Assembly (NCBI GenBank): GCA_964600225.1
Contig: CAZRIT010000001.1
Coordinates: 28,071-92,070, forward strand
DNA from: CAZRIT01 sp964600225
Lineage (GTDB): Bacteria; Bacillota; Clostridia; Christensenellales; CAG-138
DNA: 64,000 bases
Direction: 5' to 3'
A program made the position numbers and the translations under genes. Shown one piece after another: positions 59,978-64,000 of this stretch (the first letter of the stretch is position 1; each line of letters begins with the position of its first letter). The notes under the pieces were generated by a model that was not told the origin of the DNA, did no database searches, and worked only from the letters and a program-made list of their open reading frames with translations.

Positions 59978-62092
59978 ATGGTTTGTAGAGAATGTGGCGC
60001 TTACAATGCCGAGCACCTGACGCATTGCCGCGTATGCGCGGCCAAGCTGAAGGATGACGACGCAATCACCGCGGCGCAGGAGGACTTAAACCTGCCCGAT
60101 GCGGATACGGAGGACGAGGAGGCGCTTGCGCGCCCCGCACGGGAGTTTGCCAAAGCGCCAAGCTGGCCCACGCGGGCTTATGCGGGCGCGCCCGAGAACC
60201 CGCCGATTCGCAAGGCTGCGCCCGTGACGGTGACCAGCACCGAGCGCCCCGCAAGCGCCACGGTGCGCCCGCAGGCAGCGCCTGCCGTGCCGCAGCTTAC
60301 CACCTGCCCCAATTGCGGGAAACCCGCCCTGCCCGATGCGCCCTTCTGCCCGTATTGCGCGGCGCGCCTGGATGGCGCTGCCGAAGCGCCCGTTTACGCA
60401 TCCGCAAGGCCCGCATCCTCCGCAAGGCCCGCGCAGAAGGCTGCGCCCGCGCCCGCCGCAAGGCCCGCCAAGCGCTCGCCCGCGCTGGCCGATTTGGAGG
60501 ACGTGGACGAGTTTGACGACGAGGATGATTACGACGAACCGCCGCAAAAGAAGCGCGGCGGCCTGTTCGCCAAGAAGAACAAGCTTGCCGAGGTGGACGA
60601 CGGGGACGATTACGACGACGGCGAGTTTGACGACGACGAGTTTGAGGACGATTACGACGACGATGCGTTCGACGACATCAAGCCCAAGAAGGGCAAGGGC
60701 TCCACGCTGCTGTTCTGGGGACTGATCGTGCTGCTGGTGGCGCTGATTGCGGTAATTGGCATGTGCATCGTCAAAAAGAACTTCGGTGGCGACGTTGGCG
60801 CGCTGACGGCCTCCATTTCCTCTATCTTTGGCAAGGACAAACCCGCGGACGATCCCGCTGCCCCGCCCGAAGCGCAGGTTGTGATGAACACGGCCACGGT
60901 GACGGAGTATACCGATCCCACCACGTCGGAGGTGTTCCTGGAGATCACCATCCACGCGCTGACGGGCAGCTCCGTCAAGATCAACACCAAGACGGCTTTG
61001 CAGCAAAACGTTGCGCCCGTATCCGCCGATAACATCCTCAAGCTGCGCGTGGCGCGCGATGCATTCATGCCCAACGAGCCGTGCGAATCGGAAACGGTTG
61101 TGATTACGCCCGATATCGATGTGACCATGCCCGATGGCCAGACGGCCAAGGTGCAGTGCGAAAGCGTTACGGTTACGGTGCCCGTGCTGTCGATTACGGT
61201 GTCCGAGCCGCTGACCGATACCGTGCAGCAGACCATCAACAACGATCCCATCACCATCGCGGGACAGGTCAGCGATACGACGCTGCGCGAAATCTATATC
61301 AACGAACAGCCCGTGGCCGTGCTCGACGGCGGCGTGTTCACCTATGACTACAAGCCGACCAACCCCGTCAACCTGACCGCGCCCGCGGAGGGTGCGGAGC
61401 CGACAACCGCCGAGCAGGAGACCATCACCATCGTGGCCAGCAAGAACAATGCCGTCACGGCGCGAAAGGTCATCACCATCGAGCCGTACGTCATGCAAAA
61501 CCTCACCCTGCTGGTCAATAACGAGGTGGCCTCGCTGGGCTCGACCGACGGCAACGTGACCATTGTGGGCACGGTTACACCGGGCGCTACGATTACGCCG
61601 ACGTGCTCCTCGAGCAACGTGACCTTCGGCGTGCCCACCGTCAGCGAGACGGGCACCTACTCCCTCGCGCTGACCATTTCGCAGGAGGGCGCATACACCG
61701 TCAACCTTTCGGCCAAGGGCGAAGGGTACTTTGATGCCAGCACATCCTGCACGGTGGAACGTGCGCCGACGGCTTCCTCGTCGTCGTTCCGCAAGGCCGC
61801 TACGGCCCTCAACGACACCGCCTACGGTAAGATCTCCGGCGGTTCCACGCTGACGGGCAACTATACCTGCACCATCAAGGTGACGGAGATTGTCAGCAGC
61901 TCGCCGTACGTCATATTCAAGGGCACCATCAGCGGCACGGAGCTGGAGGTTTACTGCTGCAACCGCAGCGCCAGCAACACCATCAACTCGGCCGATGTCG
62001 GCGAAAAGAAGCAGATTGCGGGCACGCTGGTTGGCCTGTACCCCGATACGCAGGTGCCGTACCTGTGGACGTGGTTCATCTGGAACAAATAA
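59978..62092 (+). CDS. Zinc-ribbon, acidic, membrane-anchored protein with repeated extracellular domains
   Basis: A protein of 704 residues, started at MVCREC seven bases after GGAGGAG. Two CxxC...CxxC zinc ribbons (about 3-22 and about 110-130; CRECGAYN and CPNCGKPALPDAPFCPYC), an Ala/Pro-rich linker, a strongly acidic Asp/Glu segment (about 170-230) with basic KKRGGLFAKKNK, one membrane helix (about 247-266), then outside domains: immunoglobulin-like repeats (about 300-590) and a C-terminal domain (about 610-704; GNYTCTIKVTEIVSSSPYVIFKGTISGTELEVYCCN) like an OB-fold. It could link cytosolic metal or nucleic-acid status to the cell surface. Function unknown. The stop overlaps the next gene (TAATG). 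Confidence 0.75.
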   Translation: MVCRECGAYNAEHLTHCRVCAAKLKDDDAITAAQEDLNLPDADTEDEEALARPAREFAKAPSWPTRAYAGAPENPPIRKAAPVTVTSTERPASATVRPQAAPAVPQLTTCPNCGKPALPDAPFCPYCAARLDGAAEAPVYASARPASSARPAQKAAPAPAARPAKRSPALADLEDVDEFDDEDDYDEPPQKKRGGLFAKKNKLAEVDDGDDYDDGEFDDDEFEDDYDDDAFDDIKPKKGKGSTLLFWGLIVLLVALIAVIGMCIVKKNFGGDVGALTASISSIFGKDKPADDPAAPPEAQVVMNTATVTEYTDPTTSEVFLEITIHALTGSSVKINTKTALQQNVAPVSADNILKLRVARDAFMPNEPCESETVVITPDIDVTMPDGQTAKVQCESVTVTVPVLSITVSEPLTDTVQQTINNDPITIAGQVSDTTLREIYINEQPVAVLDGGVFTYDYKPTNPVNLTAPAEGAEPTTAEQETITIVASKNNAVTARKVITIEPYVMQNLTLLVNNEVASLGSTDGNVTIVGTVTPGATITPTCSSSNVTFGVPTVSETGTYSLALTISQEGAYTVNLSAKGEGYFDASTSCTVERAPTASSSSFRKAATALNDTAYGKISGGSTLTGNYTCTIKVTEIVSSSPYVIFKGTISGTELEVYCCNRSASNTINSADVGEKKQIAGTLVGLYPDTQVPYLWTWFIWNK

Positions 62093-62397
62093 TGCGCGTT
62101 TGGGCAATGACCAAAATCAAACACAGAATCGATCGGGAAGTCGTGCAGGAGTTTGCCTCCGCACGACCTTCCGATCGTGAGGGCTGGACGCCGATCATCA
62201 CATCCCTTTGCAAGCCGCTCGACCTGGCCGTGCCCGTGATACTGCCCAAGCATATCGCGGAGCTTAGGCAGTTTTCCCGCACGGTGTTCAAGCCGTACGA
62301 TTTTATGGAGAGCGTTGCGTTCGATACGTTCGAAATCGAAATTTTCCCCGAAAAAAAGAAAGAAACGCATACCGAATACTTCTTTGACCAAGACTAG
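62092..62397 (+). CDS. Conserved-looking small protein of 101 residues
   Basis: The ATG overlaps the stop of the zinc-ribbon gene, and MTKIKHRIDREV at residue 6 is an alternative start. The protein is soluble, with a central SDREGWTPIITSLCKPLDLAVPVILPKHIAELRQFSR and a Glu/Lys-rich tail. No family is recognised. Coupled translation suggests a role with the zinc-ribbon protein. Confidence 0.65.
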   Translation: MRVWAMTKIKHRIDREVVQEFASARPSDREGWTPIITSLCKPLDLAVPVILPKHIAELRQFSRTVFKPYDFMESVAFDTFEIEIFPEKKKETHTEYFFDQD

Positions 62398-62427
62398 GAC
62401 AAAAGCGTCAAAGGAGAGATTGTAACC

Positions 62428-62643
62428 ATGAATACGCTGGCATTGATACTGATGGTCATCGGGGCCATCAACTGGGGCCTGGTCGGGCTGTTTCGGTATG
62501 ACCTGGTGGCGGGGCTGTTTGGCGGCAGCGTGAGCATCATCGCGCGCATCATCTACACATTGGTGGGCATTGCGGGCATCTGGGGCATCACGATGCTGTT
62601 TCGGCCCGAAACGACGGGGCATATCGCCGACGAAGCGGAATAA
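62428..62643 (+). CDS. DUF378 family small membrane protein
   Basis: A protein of 71 residues. Two membrane helices (about 4-27 and 34-57) with GAINWGLVGLFRYDLV and the following Gly-rich turn, which are the family pattern. AAAGGAGA precedes the ATG. Function unknown in the family. It is the last gene of a three-gene run before a strong terminator. Confidence 0.92.
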   Translation: MNTLALILMVIGAINWGLVGLFRYDLVAGLFGGSVSIIARIIYTLVGIAGIWGITMLFRPETTGHIADEAE

Positions 62644-62670
62644 TCGCGTCGCGGAAACATCGCATCAACG

Positions 62671-62696
62671 AAAAAAGCGGCTTTTGCCGCTTTTTT
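62671..62696. terminator. Bidirectional terminator between the DUF378 gene and the surface protein gene
   Basis: AAAAAAGCGGC-TTTT-GCCGCTTTTTT gives a T run on both strands. Confidence 0.93.
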
Positions 62697-62729
62697 GATG
62701 CTCCGTTTTTCCGATTTGGGTGTTTCCAA

Positions 62730-63689
62730 TCAGCCTGCGTTGCGCTGCTTTCTGCGGGTAAGCATGCGGCCTGCCGCAAGCTCCGCGCCCGCCAGCAAGG
62801 CAGTCCCCGCCCACAACAGCGGCATGGAGCCGTCGCCCGTTTTCGGTATGTCCGCGGCGGGCGCAAACACCCGCACATATTTGTATGTTTCCACCAGGGC
62901 CGCGTGCGCATCCGCACTCGTGCCCGTCCACAGGCTGCCGGGCGCAGCGTCGCCCACGTTGACCACACGGTTGGCGTCTATGGCATAGCTGCCGGAAAGA
63001 ACCAGTCTGCCGCGTATCGTCGAGAGGGCACACAAACCGCCCGTGGCGGTCACGTCGCCGCCGCTGACGTTGATGTTTGCATCCCCAAGGGCGGCCATTC
63101 CGATGCCATCGTTTTGCGTGCCGATGGCGTTGACCGTATCGCCGCTGATGGTGACATCGATCTCGGTATAGATGCCTCTTAATCCGCCCGTGGCGGTGAT
63201 GCTGCCGCCGCTGACCGTAAGCCCGCCATAAGCGGTTATTCCCGTGGAGTCGCTTGCCGTGCCTGTTGCGTTAACCGTGCCGCAGTCCGCGCGGAAGGCG
63301 ACATAATCGGAGTCAATCCCGGCTAGCTCCCCTTCGACGGTGAGGCTGCCCCCACCGCCGATGGTGATTCTTGCACTGCGCAAATTGCCTTCTATTCCCT
63401 TCGAAGCCGCTGCCATGGCGGTCACGCGGTTCACGCTGCCATCCGTCAGTTCGATGGTCAGGTCGCCATCGGCTGACACGCCGCCCGTAATCGTTGCGCC
63501 GTTCAGCGTCAGCAGCGCGTCGCTTGCGCGGAAATCCAGCGTCCACGTCCCGCCCGCGTCAATGGCGTCGGCAGTATAGGTTTGTGTGCCGATCCGAACC
63601 GATGCGGGTGCTGCCGCCAGCGCTGTCGCAGGCAGCAGCACGCCCGTCAAAGCAAGGCACAGTACCGCCGCCAAAACCCTCTTTTTCAT
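62730..63689 (-). CDS. Cell-wall surface protein with xPxTG sorting signal
   Basis: A protein of 319 residues started at MKKRVLAA, seven bases after GGGAGG. Signal peptide (about 1-25, ending ALAA), a region of short beta-strand repeats (about 40-240; LTVSGGSITATGG, ITISGG-like and NVSGGDVTATGG motifs, a parallel-beta-helix-like pattern), then IPKTGD, a hydrophobic helix and RRKQRNAG, the full sorting signal for a sortase. The only sortase in the window is the broken gene 5 kb away, and class B enzymes usually prefer other motifs, so the partner is probably elsewhere. It has a long leader with a terminator-like hairpin. Confidence 0.85.
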   Translation of the reverse strand: MKKRVLAAVLCLALTGVLLPATALAAAPASVRIGTQTYTADAIDAGGTWTLDFRASDALLTLNGATITGGVSADGDLTIELTDGSVNRVTAMAAASKGIEGNLRSARITIGGGGSLTVEGELAGIDSDYVAFRADCGTVNATGTASDSTGITAYGGLTVSGGSITATGGLRGIYTEIDVTISGDTVNAIGTQNDGIGMAALGDANINVSGGDVTATGGLCALSTIRGRLVLSGSYAIDANRVVNVGDAAPGSLWTGTSADAHAALVETYKYVRVFAPAADIPKTGDGSMPLLWAGTALLAGAELAAGRMLTRRKQRNAG

Positions 63690-63704
63690 GCTATTTCCTC
63701 CCAT

Positions 63705-63830
63705 TCCCGTCGCGTACCAAACAAAAACGCCCTGCGCGATTAAGCGCAGAGCGGCGTCATATGTAATAGGCCCCTGTCCGAAACGAGGGCGCGGTTATGC
63801 TAATGCTTGCTTGCTTATGGGCGACGTTTT
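63705..63830 (-). promoter_or_regulatory. Long leader of the surface protein with attenuator-like hairpin
   Basis: TTGACA lies at about 63838-63833 on the minus strand, with only a weak -10. Nearer the gene, CTGCGC/GCGCAG plus ACGCC/GGCGT form a bulged stem followed by TTTTTG about 30 bases before the ribosome site. No known riboswitch aptamer is recognised upstream of it. The remaining bases to 63940 hold no gene that I can support. Confidence 0.4.
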
Positions 63831-63942
63831 CCATTTGTCAAGCCCTTTTCCGAAAATATATTACAACAGCATAATTGCATGGGAATCGGAAGCAAATGGC
63901 AACATAAATACGCGGGCGGAGGCATGTGTTGTATACGTCCGC

Positions 63943-63982
63943 TACGGCGGGACAGATCCTTCGGCTTCGCCTCAGGATGACA
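63943..63982. repeat. Second copy of the dispersed intergenic repeat
   Basis: GGCGGGACAGATCCTTCGGC followed by TTCGCCTCAGGATGACA matches the start and end of the repeat 8.6 kb upstream (GGGACAGATTCTTCG ... GGAATGACA). Confidence 0.65.
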
Positions 63983-64000
63983 CAGCGCAAGAATGTGCTC

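Noticed and set aside
60086..62107. Open frame of 673 codons on the minus strand across the zinc-ribbon gene
   Set aside because: Antisense shadow without ribosome site or recognisable domains.

Overview
The window looks like a GC-rich Firmicute of the Clostridia type, possibly near Christensenellales. The signs are a perfect CIRCE operator ahead of hrcA-grpE-dnaK-dnaJ, the order lepA-hemW-hrcA, the order ftsK/spoIIIE-rimO-pgsA-cinA-recA, a C-terminal sorting signal of the xPxTG type, many lipoprotein or signal-anchor proteins, strong AGGAGG ribosome sites and frequent GTG or TTG starts. No outer-membrane genes are visible. Two runs of ten N (22673-22682 and 26774-26783) show that it comes from a draft assembly. 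Taxonomy is inferred from gene content and order only.

Layout. 1-1132: start of a P-type cation ATPase behind what reads as a yybP-ykoY manganese riboswitch. 1451-6238: a polytopic membrane protein and a large cell-surface metallophosphoesterase. 6393-8814: a lower-GC cassette of iron-type alcohol dehydrogenase, small protein and divergent LysR regulator. 8934-17559: LUD protein, lepA-hemW and the HrcA/CIRCE heat-shock operon. 17639-24061: cupin, oxidoreductase, LCP-like protein, a fused pantothenate transporter subunit and pantothenate kinase, homoserine dehydrogenase (assembly gap) and a periplasmic-binding-like protein. 24100-24411 has no gene but is a chain of inverted repeats. 24434-28924: a two-component system and a polar amino-acid ABC transporter. 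29218-33292: two tandem membrane-anchored beta-propeller paralogues. 33467-40273: the conserved ftsK-rimO-pgsA-cinA-recA block. 40357-49260: surface-glycan glycosyltransferases (one with a C10 tract), malQ, membrane proteins, a serine recombinase beside a long palindrome, and an FkbM methyltransferase. 49349-55173: beta-CASP ribonuclease and alkaline phosphatase, divergent from a clostripain-like protease. 55405-59650: hydrolases, a short-chain dehydrogenase, a frameshifted sortase and a HAD phosphatase. 59978-63689: a zinc-ribbon membrane protein, a small partner, a DUF378 protein and a sortase-type surface protein.

How it works together. Much of the window serves the envelope: exported proteins with Pro/Thr-rich linkers, glycan enzymes and hydrolases sit around a chromosomal core of translation, chaperone, DNA-translocation and recombination genes. 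Regulation readable from sequence includes CIRCE, a metal riboswitch, two palindromic operators, divergent promoters that share sequence, and a group of genes whose promoter -10 box lies only five to seven bases before the ATG, which predicts leaderless mRNAs.

The observations I rate highest are the pantothenate transporter-kinase fusion, the hairpin chain at 24100-24411, the leaderless promoter group, the recombinase with its palindrome, the C10 tract in a glycosyltransferase, and the sortase that carries both a frameshift and a changed candidate catalytic arginine.
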